Positions 55,316-64,000 of a stretch of DNA of 64,000 nucleotides are shown piece by piece. Source of the DNA: Alphaproteobacteria bacterium. Lineage in GTDB: Bacteria > Pseudomonadota > Alphaproteobacteria > Micropepsales > Micropepsaceae. A program made the translations under genes and the position numbers. Location of the stretch: contig JAATGP010000049.1 of the NCBI GenBank assembly GCA_015654635.1, forward strand, positions 1 to 64,000. The letters are read 5' to 3'. The notes beneath the pieces are model-generated. The model ran no database searches, was not told the origin of the DNA, and saw only the letters and a list, made by a program, of their open reading frames with translations. Within the stretch, counting starts at the first letter, position 1; each line of letters starts with the position of its first letter.

Positions 55316-57043
55316 ATGGCTTTCGCCGCAGATACCCCTGCAACACCCCGTTCCAGCTTGGCGCTTGCATTGCTCAACGATGTGCGCCGCTATGCGGGGC
55401 GCAAAGGGGCGGTGACGGCGATTTGGATCGTGCTCGGCGCAGTGCTGGATGGTCTCGGCCTGGCGCTGTTGGTGCCTATGATGGACCTTGTTTTCGGTAC
55501 TTCTGGCGGCTTCCTGCATCGCTACGGTGACGGCTTCTTCGCTGCCTTTGGTGCCAGCACCCAATTTCAGCGTCTGGTGGTGCTCTCGCTCATTATGGCT
55601 TTGCTGATCCTGGTACGTGCCGTGGTCTTGCGGCTTCGCGCCGTGGCTATCGCAGAATTACAGGTCGGCTTTGTCGAGCATCTGCGTCTTGGCGCAGCGG
55701 AAGCACTCGCCAATGCTAGCTGGCAGCGTATCGCATCGCTGCGCCATGCCCGCATCACCCATATTATGAGCGGTGATATTCAGCGGGTGGGAACGGCCGG
55801 CTATTTTCTCCTGCAAGGATTTACAGCCGTGGTGATGGTAATGGTGCAGGCGGGGGTGGCATTGATACTATCGCCGGTCTTGGCGCTGCTCGCGCTCGCC
55901 ATTATGCTGTTGGTGGCAATGATGCTCTACCCGATGCCGCGGCGTGCCCAAAGGCTCGGGGTCCATATCACCAACGCCAATCTCACCCTTCTCAATCAGA
56001 CGACGCAGTTCCTGGGCGGACTTAAACTCGCTATCAGCCAAGATTTGCAGGACCGTTTCTTGCGTGAATTCGCCGTCGTGCTGAACACGCTGACGCAGCG
56101 CCAGATCGATTATACGCGCGATCAAACCATGGCTCAGCTTGTTGCCACTTCGCTGCCGGCGCTGTTTGCGCTGGTGGTGATCTTGACCGGCTTTGGCAGC
56201 TTTCATGTTGCGCCCGCCGTACTGCTCACGCTGGTGGCGGTGATGGCGCGCATGGCCGGTCCCGCCCAGCAAATCCAACAGAGCGTGCAGCAGATCGCTT
56301 TCGCGCTGCCTGCTTATGACGAGATCCTGCGCCTCGTCGCCGATCTTGCCGAGCCGCATGACCGCGTGCCGCCCCTGGCGCCGCCGCCGGTCTTCGCCGG
56401 GGGGATAACGCTCGATAATGTCAGCTTTCGGCATAAGGCTTCTGGGCGCGGTGCGGCGTCGGTTACGCTGTCGCTGGCGCCGGGAGCGTTCGTCGGCCTG
56501 ACGGGCCCCTCGGGCGGCGGCAAGACGACTTTGGCCGATCTCATCGTCGGGCTTTATCCGCCACAATCGGGCAGCATTCGTATCGATGGCCACCTGCTCG
56601 ATGCAGCGCTGCTACCGCATTGGCGGCGGGCGCTGAGCTATGTCTCGCAAGATTCATTTCTGATGCATACGACGGTCCGCCGCAATCTGCTGTGGGGCTG
56701 CGGCGAGGCCAGCGAGGCGGCGATATGGGCGGCGCTGACTCTCGTCGGTGCCGAGGCTCTGGTGCGTGCCATGCCCGACGGCTTGGAAACCGTTGTGGGC
56801 GAGCGCGGCACCCTGGTTTCCGGCGGCGAGCGCCAGCGTCTGGCCCTGGCCGGAGCGCTGTTGCGCCAGCCGCGCCTTTTGGTGCTGGATGAGGCGACAG
56901 GGGCCATTGACGTGGCGGGCGAGGCGGCGATCCTGGTGCGGTTGAAAGCCCTCCACCCCCGGCCGACCATCCTGCTCATCGCCCATCGCGCCGAATCCCT
57001 GGCCTTTTGCGATTCCATCGTGCGCCTCGGCGGCGAAGCGTAA
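55316..57043 (+). CDS. ABC exporter (fused permease-ATPase), substrate unknown
   Basis: A 575-aa half-transporter. Six helices in about residues 35-310 (IWIVLGAVLDGLGLALLVPMMDL onward) and a C-terminal ATPase: Walker A GPSGGGKTTLADL, Q-loop YVSQDSFLMHTTVRRNLLWG, signature VSGGERQRLALAGALL, Walker B LLVLDEATGAID and H-loop LIAHRAESLA. The ATPase matches lipid/peptide exporters. ATG at 55316 has only a weak AGGATC ahead. It stands alone, so nothing in the context hints at substrate. Confidence 0.88.
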   Translation: MAFAADTPATPRSSLALALLNDVRRYAGRKGAVTAIWIVLGAVLDGLGLALLVPMMDLVFGTSGGFLHRYGDGFFAAFGASTQFQRLVVLSLIMALLILVRAVVLRLRAVAIAELQVGFVEHLRLGAAEALANASWQRIASLRHARITHIMSGDIQRVGTAGYFLLQGFTAVVMVMVQAGVALILSPVLALLALAIMLLVAMMLYPMPRRAQRLGVHITNANLTLLNQTTQFLGGLKLAISQDLQDRFLREFAVVLNTLTQRQIDYTRDQTMAQLVATSLPALFALVVILTGFGSFHVAPAVLLTLVAVMARMAGPAQQIQQSVQQIAFALPAYDEILRLVADLAEPHDRVPPLAPPPVFAGGITLDNVSFRHKASGRGAASVTLSLAPGAFVGLTGPSGGGKTTLADLIVGLYPPQSGSIRIDGHLLDAALLPHWRRALSYVSQDSFLMHTTVRRNLLWGCGEASEAAIWAALTLVGAEALVRAMPDGLETVVGERGTLVSGGERQRLALAGALLRQPRLLVLDEATGAIDVAGEAAILVRLKALHPRPTILLIAHRAESLAFCDSIVRLGGEA

Positions 57044-57129
57044 AGCCCTAGAAACGATGCGTTGCCGTCACCGCTGCTCCCCGGGCCCGTTTTGGTGCTA
57101 CATAGTGTCCTGCCCCGAAAGGACACAAC

Positions 57130-57744
57130 ATGCTCCATTTCCGCAATGTCACCGCCAGCTTGGCCTTGAGCGCGATCCTCCTTGCCCCCAGCGCCTTGGC
57201 GCAAGCCTCCTCCAGCGATCCTGCTGCCGTGCTGCCCGGCACCTACGCCCTGGAGACGAACCACGCCCGTATTCTTTTCGCGACCTCCCATATGGGTTTT
57301 TCAACCTGGTATGGCGATTTCTCCGGTGCCACCGGCAGCCTCACTCTGGACCCCAAAAAGCCCGCCGCTTCGGTGCTCGAGGTCTCGATCCCAGTCGCCA
57401 GCGTCTCGACCACCAATGCCAAACTCGATGGCGAGCTTAAGAGCCCGGCTTGGTTTGACGCGGCCAAATTCCCCATCATCAGCTTCAAATCCACCAAGGT
57501 GACGCCCACGGGCGCCAGCACGGCTTTGGTGACCGGCGACCTCACCTTTCACGGGGTCACTAGGCCGGTCACGCTGGAGGCCACCTTCAAAGCCTCGGGC
57601 GCCAACCCCATGAGTAAGGCCTTCACCATCGGCTTCGAGGTTAAAGGAGCCCTCAAGCGCAGCGATTTCGGTGTCGCCACATACGTGCCCCTGATCGGGG
57701 ACGAGGTTGAGCTCATCATCTCGGCCCCGTTCGAAAAAAAATAG
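57130..57744 (+). CDS. YceI-family periplasmic lipid-binding protein
   Basis: A 204-aa exported protein with the YceI lipocalin-like fold, which binds isoprenoid or fatty amide ligands. Signal peptide ends at ALA-QASS. Diagnostic stretches are GTYALETNHARILFATSHMGFSTWYGDFSGATGSLTLD, SPAWFDAAKFPIISFKSTKV and GDLTFHGVTRPVTLEATF, ending GFEVKGALKRSDFGV. Full length for the family. ATG follows AAAGGACACAAC. Confidence 0.92.
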   Translation: MLHFRNVTASLALSAILLAPSALAQASSSDPAAVLPGTYALETNHARILFATSHMGFSTWYGDFSGATGSLTLDPKKPAASVLEVSIPVASVSTTNAKLDGELKSPAWFDAAKFPIISFKSTKVTPTGASTALVTGDLTFHGVTRPVTLEATFKASGANPMSKAFTIGFEVKGALKRSDFGVATYVPLIGDEVELIISAPFEKK

Positions 57745-57852
57745 CTGCGGCGGCCTGGGGGTAGCGGCGCCGCGAAGCACCCCTGGGCCTCATTTCCTCT
57801 CCCCGGCTTCTTGAAATGCTAAGGCAAATAGGGCTAAAGGAGCGCCCCCTGC

Positions 57853-57926
57853 TGGGGGATCGTCTAACGGTAGGACTGCAGACTCTGACTCTGCCTATCA
57901 AGGTTCGAATCCTTGTCCCCCAGCCA
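57853..57926 (+). tRNA. tRNA-Gln (anticodon CUG)
   Basis: A complete cloverleaf: acceptor TGGGGGA/TCCCCCA, D arm GTCT...GGAC, anticodon stem GCAGA/TCTGC with loop CTCTGAC (anticodon CTG, reads CAG), T arm CAAGG-TTCGAAT-CCTTG, discriminator G and an encoded CCA. Seventy-four bases including CCA. The gene is single, with no adjoining tRNAs. Confidence 0.96.
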
Positions 57927-58077
57927 GTTTCCCCAACGCTGTGCCGCTGAGTGTTGAGCCCATCTGGGTTCGCGATTGCACGCGGGCTGGCCACGACCAT
58001 GCGGGTTCAAAGCCAAGTTGACTCAAGGTTGTATTAATTATAAATTACAATCATAGGTTAAACTTGGAGGTTTTAAC

Positions 58078-58446
58078 ATGGCAACTGCATCGAGCATTGT
58101 TGGAACATGGAATACCTTTGTTGATTGGGGCAGCACGGGCCACCCCATTCTCGCCAATCCTTTGACCTTTAATGCCGACGGCACCTGGACCTATGTCCAC
58201 GGCGGTGGCCGTTGGCTGCAGATCGAAGGCCAATACTTCTTCAACTTCACCAATGCGGCAGGCTTAATCTATGCCGCCAATACCACGCTCGATAGTGTCT
58301 CGGGCATCATGGGCTACCTGACCCCGGGCGGTTCTAATGGCGTCTGGTGGGGCACGCGGCCCGGCGCGCCGCATGCCACCGATGCCGCGCTCCACGCCCT
58401 GACGGTCCAGGGCAGCCACGACCATCACCTCGGTCCCAAGAAGTAG
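58078..58446 (+). CDS. Small Gly/Trp-rich beta-strand protein of unknown function
   Basis: A 122-aa protein, no signal peptide. The sequence opens with SSIVGTWNTFVDWGSTGHP and goes on with LTFNADGTWTYVHGGGRW and QIEGQYFFNFTNAAGLIYAA, a repeated short-strand pattern reminiscent of lipocalin/avidin-type barrels, then a His-rich end SHDHHLGPKK. Strong ribosome site (TTGGAGG) six bases before the ATG, and an AT-rich promoter-like stretch at 58025-58060 just before it. It lies directly downstream of tRNA-Gln, a common insertion point. No family recognised with confidence. Confidence 0.65.
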   Translation: MATASSIVGTWNTFVDWGSTGHPILANPLTFNADGTWTYVHGGGRWLQIEGQYFFNFTNAAGLIYAANTTLDSVSGIMGYLTPGGSNGVWWGTRPGAPHATDAALHALTVQGSHDHHLGPKK

Positions 58447-58636
58447 CGTTGACGAAGGTGGTCCGGTCGGAGGCCAGTCCCCCCGGCCGGGCTGCCGCAC
58501 GATGAGACAGATCTCGTCAGGCTGAGTACGCCGCGCCAAGCGCGAACGGTTCGCTTGCTGCCTGGGGTGGCGAGCCTCGAAGCACGCAGGACGCCTGTGC
58601 TACAACGGGGCGCGCCCCAACCCGACTCTCGCTCCC

Positions 58637-59716
58637 ATGTCTCTCCAACGCAAAATCATCCATATCGATATGGATGCCTATTACGCCTCGGTGGAGCAGC
58701 GCGACCGGCCGGAGTTGGCGGGCAAACCGGTGGCGGTGGGCTATCCTTTCAAACGTGGCGTGGTCGCGGCAGCGAGCTACGAGGCGCGCACATTCGGCGT
58801 GCGCTCGGCCATGCCCTCGACCACAGCACAGCGCAAATGCCCGGAGCTGATTTTCGTGGCGCCGCGGTTCGAGGTTTACCGTGCCGTCTCGCGCCAGATC
58901 CGCGCCATCTTTTTGCAATACACCGCGCTGGTGGAGCCCTTGTCGCTCGACGAGGCGTATCTGGATGTCACGGAGAATTTGCGCCGCTTGCCCAGTGCTT
59001 CCGACACGGGGCGCGAAATCCGCGCCCGCATTTTCGAATGGACGGGGCTGACAGCTTCGGCCGGCATCTCCTACAACAAATTTCTCGCCAAGCTGGCGTC
59101 GGACTACAAAAAGCCCAATGGACAATATGTGATAACACCCGCGATGGGGCCCGCTTTTGTCGAAGCCTTGGCAGTCGGCAAGTTTCACGGCGTCGGGCCG
59201 GTCACGGCGGAGAAGATGAACAAGCTGGGAATCGTCACCGGCGCCGATCTGAAAGCCCGCAGCTTGGAATTTCTGATCAAGCAATTCGGCAAATCGGGGC
59301 CCTGGTATTACGCCATCGCCCGCGGCGAAGACGACCGCCCGGTGGAGCCCGACCGGCCGAGAAAATCCTCCGGTTCCGAAACCACCTTCGGCGAAGACGT
59401 GACCGACCCCGCAGCCGTGGAGCGCGCCGTGCTGGAACAAGCAGGTGAGGTGTGGGCGTGGTGCGAGAAGGCACAGATGTTCGGCGCCAGCGTGACGGTG
59501 AAACTAAAATACGCCGACTTTCGCCAACTGACGCGCTCCCGCACGCTGACCCATCTGGTGACGCAGCAAGAGGAGCTGAACGACATCGCCCTGACGCTGA
59601 CCCGCAGCATTTATCCGCTCGAAAACGGCGTGCGGCTGGTGGGCGTAACGGTGTCGCATTTCCCGGATGAGGATGAGCATCTGGAGAGCGGGCAGCTGGA
59701 TTTCGATTTCAGCTAG
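58637..59716 (+). CDS. dinB: DNA polymerase IV (Y-family translesion polymerase)
   Basis: Error-prone lesion bypass polymerase, 359 aa. Palm metal ligands are in IIHIDMDAYYASVEQRDRPEL and SLDEAYLDVTE; the steric region is AAASYEARTFGVRSAMP; SAGISYNKFLAKLASDYKKPNG and FHGVGPVTAEKMNKLGI (helix-hairpin-helix) follow, then the little-finger domain. The C-terminus ends QLDFDFS, a plausible beta-clamp-binding motif. Full length. No LexA box recognised upstream. Confidence 0.95.
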   Translation: MSLQRKIIHIDMDAYYASVEQRDRPELAGKPVAVGYPFKRGVVAAASYEARTFGVRSAMPSTTAQRKCPELIFVAPRFEVYRAVSRQIRAIFLQYTALVEPLSLDEAYLDVTENLRRLPSASDTGREIRARIFEWTGLTASAGISYNKFLAKLASDYKKPNGQYVITPAMGPAFVEALAVGKFHGVGPVTAEKMNKLGIVTGADLKARSLEFLIKQFGKSGPWYYAIARGEDDRPVEPDRPRKSSGSETTFGEDVTDPAAVERAVLEQAGEVWAWCEKAQMFGASVTVKLKYADFRQLTRSRTLTHLVTQQEELNDIALTLTRSIYPLENGVRLVGVTVSHFPDEDEHLESGQLDFDFS

Positions 59717-60204
59717 CGCCCCCGGGGCGGTGTCCCGATTGACATTCGAATACGGCATTTGGCGGGTAAATGTTTGAAACCAAACGGTTTTCGGAAGCTG
59801 ACTTTAGCCGGCCCCCTCGAGAGGTATGGGGATGGGATGAAAACAAATCGGAAAATGGGTTCTAAGGGGTTGAAAGACAATGCTTCTCGCCCTGCAAATA
59901 GGCCGACGCGAAGCGCCCTGGCCGGGGCTCAGCGGTGTTCTTGGTCCCACACAAGCCGAGGGGAAATGGCGTGTCTTCAGCAAGATAATTGTTCTGATAA
60001 AAATAGGGGGGAGCCCTCAGCTTCGCGCGCCGAATGATCTGTGCTTTTGCTTCACTGTGTCAAAGAACGTCCTGGATGTGGGAAACGCAGTGGCGGTGTT
60101 CAAGAGGGACGCCGAGCATAACAGACGTGTCCTTTCTGTCCCCCACCCTCGATAAGCGCCTGCCGGTGCGCTGTCATTCGCGGGATGACGCTGCGCAACG
60201 TGGT
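59717..60204. other. Gene-free stretch after dinB
   Basis: A 488-bp space with mixed composition and several short frames, none with a ribosome site or recognisable domain. It may hold transcription ends of dinB and the LysR gene, but I see no clear terminator or repeat. Confidence 0.4.
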
Positions 60205-61125
60205 CTATTTGCCACCGGAATCGCCCAGACGAACATTTTCCGCGAGGAAATCGACGAAGGCACGAACGCGGGCGGGCAGGGGGGCTTTCTGGCCTAGAAA
60301 GACGGCGTGGATGTCTTCGCGGTCGCCGGGATTGAAGCGCTCCAGCACCGGGACCAAGCGTCCCGCTGCGATGTCGGGACCGATATGGACCAGCGCCAGC
60401 CGCGCCAGGCCGACGCCGCCTAGCGCCAACAGCCGCGCGGCCTCGCCATCGCTGGCCCGTGCCGTTGGCGGTGGCGTTATGGACTGGGTACTGCCATGGC
60501 TGCGAAAGGGCCAGCCGCCGATGCTGCGGAAAAACGTCCAGCCAATGCCTTTGTGACCGGCAAGATCGGCGGGCTTTCGCGGCGTGCCCTGGCGCGCGAG
60601 ATAGCTGGGGGCCGCGACCACCGCCATCCGGCTAGCGCCCAGCTTGCGTGCCAGCAACCGCGATTCCCGTAAAGGTCCGAGGCGGATGGCAATGTCGGCG
60701 CGCTCCTGCAACAGATCGACCACGATATCGGAAAGTACAATGTCGACTGTCACCTCCGGATGCTGTGCCAGAAAGCGCGGTATCAGCGGCAGCACATAGC
60801 GCATGCCGAAGGGGATATTGCTGTTGATCCGCAAATGTCCGCGTGGGACCGCACCGGAGGCGGTTTCGCGTTCGGCCTCGTCGATATCGGCCAGAACCCG
60901 CACAGCACGGTCGTAGAACAAGCGTCCTTCCGGGGTGAGCTGCAACCGCCGCGTGGAGCGGTTGATGAGGCGGGCATTGAGTCTGGTTTCCAAACGCGAG
61001 ACCAGCTTGCTGACCCCAGAAGGTGTCAGGCGGAACTCGCGCGCGGCCGCAGTGAAGCCGCCGAGATCGACCACCTGGACAAAAACTTCCATCTCGGCGG
61101 CGCGGTTGGTGTCAAGACGGGGCAT
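60205..61125 (-). CDS. LysR-family transcriptional regulator
   Basis: A 306-aa DNA-binding regulator. The winged HTH is MEVFVQVVDLGGFTAAAREFRLTPSGVSKLVSRLETRLNARLINRSTRRLQLTPEG; the effector domain follows (GHLRINSNIPFGMRYVLPLIPRFLAQHPEVTVDIVLSD, ADIAIRLG). It is divergent from the MFS transporter with 93 bp between starts, the standard layout for control of a neighbouring target by LysR proteins. The inducer is unknown. Confidence 0.92.
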   Translation of the reverse strand: MPRLDTNRAAEMEVFVQVVDLGGFTAAAREFRLTPSGVSKLVSRLETRLNARLINRSTRRLQLTPEGRLFYDRAVRVLADIDEAERETASGAVPRGHLRINSNIPFGMRYVLPLIPRFLAQHPEVTVDIVLSDIVVDLLQERADIAIRLGPLRESRLLARKLGASRMAVVAAPSYLARQGTPRKPADLAGHKGIGWTFFRSIGGWPFRSHGSTQSITPPPTARASDGEAARLLALGGVGLARLALVHIGPDIAAGRLVPVLERFNPGDREDIHAVFLGQKAPLPARVRAFVDFLAENVRLGDSGGK

Positions 61126-61218
61126 GATGAATTCATCTCACAAATGACATGCCTTGTCGCGGACTAATGGGGATGCGCGTCACGCCCCATATTGGGTGGG
61201 TCCTCTTTGGAGCCTGCC

Positions 61219-62400
61219 ATGCCCATCGCTGTTCTTGCCCTTACTGTCGGCGCCTTCGGCATCGGCACCACCGAATTCCTCATCATGGGGCTCTTGCTGC
61301 AGGTGGCGGCTGACATGCACGTCTCTGTGGCAGCGGCGGGGCTGCTGATTTCCGGCTATGCCCTTGGTGTGTTTGTCGGGGCTCCGATCCTGACGCTTGC
61401 GACAAGGCGGCTGCCGCGCAAAACGGTGCTGCTGGCGCTGATGACGATCTTCATACTGGGCAATGTGGCTTGTGCCGTTGCGCCCAACTATGCGGCCTTG
61501 ATGGCGGCCCGTGTGCTTACGGCTCTGGCCCATGGCACCTTCTTCGGCGTCGGCTCGGTGGTGGCGACAGGGCTGGTGGCAAAAGACAAGCGGGCCTCGG
61601 CCATCGCTGCCATGTTCTCCGGGCTGACCATCGCCACGCTGCTGGGGGTGCCTTTCGGCGCGTGGTTCGGGCTGCTGCTCGGTTGGCGTGCGGCTTTCGC
61701 GGCGGTGGCCGTTGTGGGCGTGGTGGCTCTCGCGGTGCTGGCGTTGTTTGTGCCGCGCGCGGTTGGGCAGGGCGACAATATTGGTTCGCTACGCGAAGAG
61801 ATCGCGGCGCTGGCCCGGCCGCAGGTGCAGTTGGGATTGGCTATGACGGTGCTGGGCTTTGCCGGGCTGTTCACGGTCTTCACTTATATCCAACCCATCT
61901 TGACCCAGATCACCGGCTTTGCGCAGGCGTCGGTTGCCCCGATCTTGCTGGTCTTCGGGTTGGGCCTGTCGCTTGGCAATCTGGCTGGTGGAAGATTGGC
62001 GGACAGGGGCCTGCCGCGTGCTTTGATTGTCACTCTGGCCGGGCTTGCGGTGGTGCTGCTGCTGTTGCTGCCGGTGCTTGCGGCCAAGCTGCCTATGATC
62101 GTGTTGGTCGGCCTGCTCGGTGCCACTGCGTTTGCGACCGTTGCGCCGTTGCAATTGCGCGTTCTGGAGAAGGCAGGTGCCGCCGGACAGACACTCGCTT
62201 CCAGTCTCAACATCGCCGCCTTCAATCTCGGCAATGCGCTGGGTGCTTGGGCGGGCGGGCTCACCATCGATCACGGCGCGGGCCTCACCGCCTTGCCGCT
62301 GGTGGCCGCGTTTCTCACGCTGCTCGGTCTTGGCCTCGCGCAGTGGAGTCTGTGGCTCGACCGCCCAGCGCTTTCCGTTCTTGTAGAAACAGGAGAATAA
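61219..62400 (+). CDS. MFS efflux transporter (DHA1/AraJ-like)
   Basis: Proton-coupled exporter of 393 aa with twelve predicted helices. It begins MPIAVLALTVGAFGIGTTEFLIMGLL, the mark of the AraJ/YdhP-like DHA1 group, and continues DMHVSVAAAGLLISGYALGV and VLTALAHGTFFGVGSVVATGL. ATG at 61219 with GGAG ahead; nine extra upstream codons in frame are unlikely. It is divergent from the LysR gene and 2 bp upstream of the aldo/keto reductase, so the pair probably responds to LysR. Substrate unknown. Confidence 0.88.
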   Translation: MPIAVLALTVGAFGIGTTEFLIMGLLLQVAADMHVSVAAAGLLISGYALGVFVGAPILTLATRRLPRKTVLLALMTIFILGNVACAVAPNYAALMAARVLTALAHGTFFGVGSVVATGLVAKDKRASAIAAMFSGLTIATLLGVPFGAWFGLLLGWRAAFAAVAVVGVVALAVLALFVPRAVGQGDNIGSLREEIAALARPQVQLGLAMTVLGFAGLFTVFTYIQPILTQITGFAQASVAPILLVFGLGLSLGNLAGGRLADRGLPRALIVTLAGLAVVLLLLLPVLAAKLPMIVLVGLLGATAFATVAPLQLRVLEKAGAAGQTLASSLNIAAFNLGNALGAWAGGLTIDHGAGLTALPLVAAFLTLLGLGLAQWSLWLDRPALSVLVETGE

Positions 62401-62402
62401 CC

Positions 62403-63437
62403 ATGGACTACCGCAATCTCGGCGCCTCCGGGCTGAAGGTGCCGGTCCTCAGCTTCGGCACGGGCACCTTCGGCGGCGAAGGGCCGCTGTTCTCCGCTTG
62501 GGGCAACAGTGATGCGAAACAGGCGCGCCGCCTGATCGATATCTGCCTGGATGCGGGCGCCAACTTGTTCGACAGCGCCGACGTCTATTCCAGCGGCCCC
62601 GCCGAAACGGTATTGGGCGAGGCAATCAAAGGGCGCCGCGACACGGTGCTGATTTCGACCAAGACCAGCCTGCCAATGGGCGATGGCCCCAATGATGCTG
62701 GTTCCTCGCAAGCGCGGCTGCTGCGTAGTGTCGATGCCGCGCTGACCCGGCTGCAAACCGATTATATCGATATCTTGCAGCTGCACGCTTTTGACGCCCA
62801 TACCCCCATCGAGGAAGTTCTGTACACGCTCGATAGTTTGGTGCGGGCGGGCAAGCTGCGTTACGTCGGCGTTTCCAATTTTGCCGGTTGGCAGGTGATG
62901 AAGTCGCTGGCGATTGCCCGCCAGTACGGCTGGCCGCGCTATGTCGTGCATCAGGTTTATTATTCCCTGGTCGGGCGCGACTATGAGGGCGAGCTGATGC
63001 CGCTCGGCCTGGATCAAGGCGTCGGCGCGATGGTGTGGAGTCCCTTGGGATGGGGGCGGCTGACGGGAAAGATCCGCCGCGGCCAGCCTTTGCCGCAAGG
63101 CAGCCGCTTGCACGAAACGGCGCAATGGGGGCCGCCGGTTGAAGAAGACCGCCTCTATCGTGTGGTTGATGCCTTGGAGGTGGTGGCGGCCGAGACCGGC
63201 AAAAGCGTGCCGCAAATCGCCATCGCCTGGCTGCTGGCCCGCCCCACCGTGTCTTCGGTCATCATTGGCGCCCGCAACGAGGCGCAACTCATCGACAATC
63301 TCGGCGCCGTTGGTTGGACGCTGACGCCCCAGCAGATTCAGAGGCTGGACGCCGCGAGTGCTGTGACACCCGCCTATCCCTATTACCCCTACCACATTCA
63401 GGAAGGCTTCAAACGCCTGAATCCGCCACCGGTTTGA
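62403..63437 (+). CDS. Aldo/keto reductase (YghZ/Kv-beta-like)
   Basis: NADPH-dependent reductase, 344 aa. MDYRNLGASGLKVPVLSFGTGTFGG start, NLFDSADVYSSGPAETVLGEAIKG (Asp, Tyr), LISTKTSL (Lys), DILQLHAFD (His), and the C-terminal cofactor site VIIGARNEAQL. The frame is open far upstream inside the MFS gene, but the family N-terminus and the 2-bp gap fix the ATG at 62403. Cotranscription with the MFS pump suggests detoxification of a carbonyl compound, which is inference. Confidence 0.9.
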   Translation: MDYRNLGASGLKVPVLSFGTGTFGGEGPLFSAWGNSDAKQARRLIDICLDAGANLFDSADVYSSGPAETVLGEAIKGRRDTVLISTKTSLPMGDGPNDAGSSQARLLRSVDAALTRLQTDYIDILQLHAFDAHTPIEEVLYTLDSLVRAGKLRYVGVSNFAGWQVMKSLAIARQYGWPRYVVHQVYYSLVGRDYEGELMPLGLDQGVGAMVWSPLGWGRLTGKIRRGQPLPQGSRLHETAQWGPPVEEDRLYRVVDALEVVAAETGKSVPQIAIAWLLARPTVSSVIIGARNEAQLIDNLGAVGWTLTPQQIQRLDAASAVTPAYPYYPYHIQEGFKRLNPPPV

Positions 63438-63446
63438 ACGTTTTGC

Positions 63447-64000
63447 TCAGCCCCCCACCGCCTCGATGAAGGCCCGCAGATTTTCCGTCGTCACTCCGGG
63501 CGGCATGCCGCCGGCGCAGGAGGGCAGCAGGCGGGGGTGGTTGGTGGTTTCGGTGAGCATTTTTTGCACGGCGCCGCGCACCTCATCCGGCGTGCCGCTG
63601 GCCAACACATCGCGCGGCGGGATACTGCCCAGGATGGTGAGGCGATTGTCGGTGGCGCGGTGCAGTTCGTTGACGCTCATATGGATGCCGGGATTATACA
63701 GGTTGATGCCGGCATCCGGATAATACTTCACCGATTGGCGGCAATCGGCATCGTTGTGAAAGAGCTTCACCGTTACGGGTGCATCGAACAGCTCTTTCAA
63801 ATAAGGAAAGGCGAATTCCTTGAAATCGTCTTCGCCGACGAAGCCGACGATATCGTCCAACACCAGCATGCCATCGATGGAATCAATCGCCTCGCGCTGG
63901 CGCGCATGCCAATCGATCAGGAAGTCGGTGATAACGCGCAGGAAGCGGTGCGTCTTCTCCGCATCGGTGGCAAGCATCATCAAGAATTCGGTGGTGCCCA
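63447..64000 (-). CDS. Uroporphyrinogen-decarboxylase-like protein, C-terminal part (cut by window end)
   Basis: The last 184 codons of a URO-D-superfamily protein. Visible landmarks are IDGMLVLDDIVGFVGEDDFKEFAFPYLKELFDAPVTVKLFHNDADCRQ, the helix-strand pattern of this TIM-barrel family, and a C-terminal SIPPRDVLASGTPDEVRGAVQKML with SCAGGMPPGVTTENL. The frame stays open to the end of the window. Such proteins include methyl-transfer enzymes (MtaA/CmuA) as well as haem enzymes; the HNDADC stretch favours a non-haem member, but the missing N-terminus is needed to decide. Confidence 0.75.
   Translation of the reverse strand, partial: GTTEFLMMLATDAEKTHRFLRVITDFLIDWHARQREAIDSIDGMLVLDDIVGFVGEDDFKEFAFPYLKELFDAPVTVKLFHNDADCRQSVKYYPDAGINLYNPGIHMSVNELHRATDNRLTILGSIPPRDVLASGTPDEVRGAVQKMLTETTNHPRLLPSCAGGMPPGVTTENLRAFIEAVGG

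Noticed and set aside
59759..60037. Plus-strand frame of 92 codons after dinB
   Set aside because: No Shine-Dalgarno, no domain, composition unlike coding DNA of the window.
61470..62402. Long open frame continuous with the aldo/keto reductase through the MFS gene
   Set aside because: The upstream part is Gly/Arg/Cys-rich shadow translation of the MFS gene; the family start and 2-bp gap place the reductase start at 62403.

Overview
The window is about 60% GC and reads as the chromosome of a polysaccharide-using alphaproteobacterium, of the Caulobacterales/Micropepsales/Sphingomonadales kind. Signs of this are groESL behind a CIRCE element, a class II DAHP synthase, a short GluRS2-type gltX, an Atm1-type ABC exporter, a double cold-shock-domain protein, a flavin-dependent tryptophan-halogenase homologue and a large TonB-dependent receptor of the Xanthomonas/Caulobacter type. 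The taxonomic placement is inference.

Layout. 1-0.85 kb: groEL (5' part) and groES with CIRCE. 1-2.9 kb: a coupled pair, acetylpolyamine amidohydrolase and methyltransferase. 3-5.2 kb: three tandem paralogous secreted Gly/Tyr/Arg-rich proteins ending at a terminator. 5.3-12.2 kb: alanine dehydrogenase, an LprI-like protein, an OmpA lipoprotein, a GH43 lipoprotein, DAHP synthase, a membrane protein and bacteriohemerythrin. 12.4-24.9 kb: housekeeping genes (Gfo/Idh oxidoreductase, nadE, gltX, cysS, citramalate synthase, rarD, Atm1-type exporter, extended SDR). Within it, cysS carries a sharply AT-richer segment. 25-29.3 kb: an RND pump and its adaptor. 29.6-32.3 kb: the double cold-shock protein, then a halogenase homologue preceded by a 49-aa membrane peptide.

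32.5-34.8 kb is a gene-poor accessory stretch with palindromic repeats, a HicAB toxin-antitoxin pair and an orphan ORF. 34.8-38.2 kb holds a coupled Sel1/TPR plus beta-helix pair.

38.5-48.7 kb looks like a beta-mannan utilisation locus. It contains a LacI-type regulator, a mannose-6-phosphate-isomerase-like double-cupin protein, a TonB-dependent receptor, a GH130 mannosylglucose phosphorylase, a GH26 endo-mannanase and an aldo/keto reductase. GH26 would cut mannan outside the cytoplasm, the receptor would import oligosaccharides, GH130 would phosphorolyse Man-Glc units, and the cupin protein could feed mannose phosphate into glycolysis. Two identical 12-bp LacI-type operator candidates lie in front of the receptor. 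The regulator is the most unusual protein here: an IS5-family transposase N-terminal domain (DUF772 type) is fused in frame ahead of a complete LacI HTH and sugar-binding domain, and the fused reading frame has its own strong ribosome binding site.

48.8-64 kb: a CYTH-CHAD protein, a Cys-rich three-repeat secreted protein, the remnant of a GH88/GH105 gene, a two-subunit molybdenum hydroxylase, a CBM-like secreted protein, an ABC exporter, a YceI protein, tRNA-Gln(CUG), a small beta-rich protein, dinB, a LysR/MFS/aldo-keto reductase cluster and the end of a uroporphyrinogen-decarboxylase-like gene cut by the window. Intergenic spaces repeatedly carry a modular hairpin repeat (GGGGAGGT, variable hairpin, GGTGGGGGC) whose arms covary between copies.
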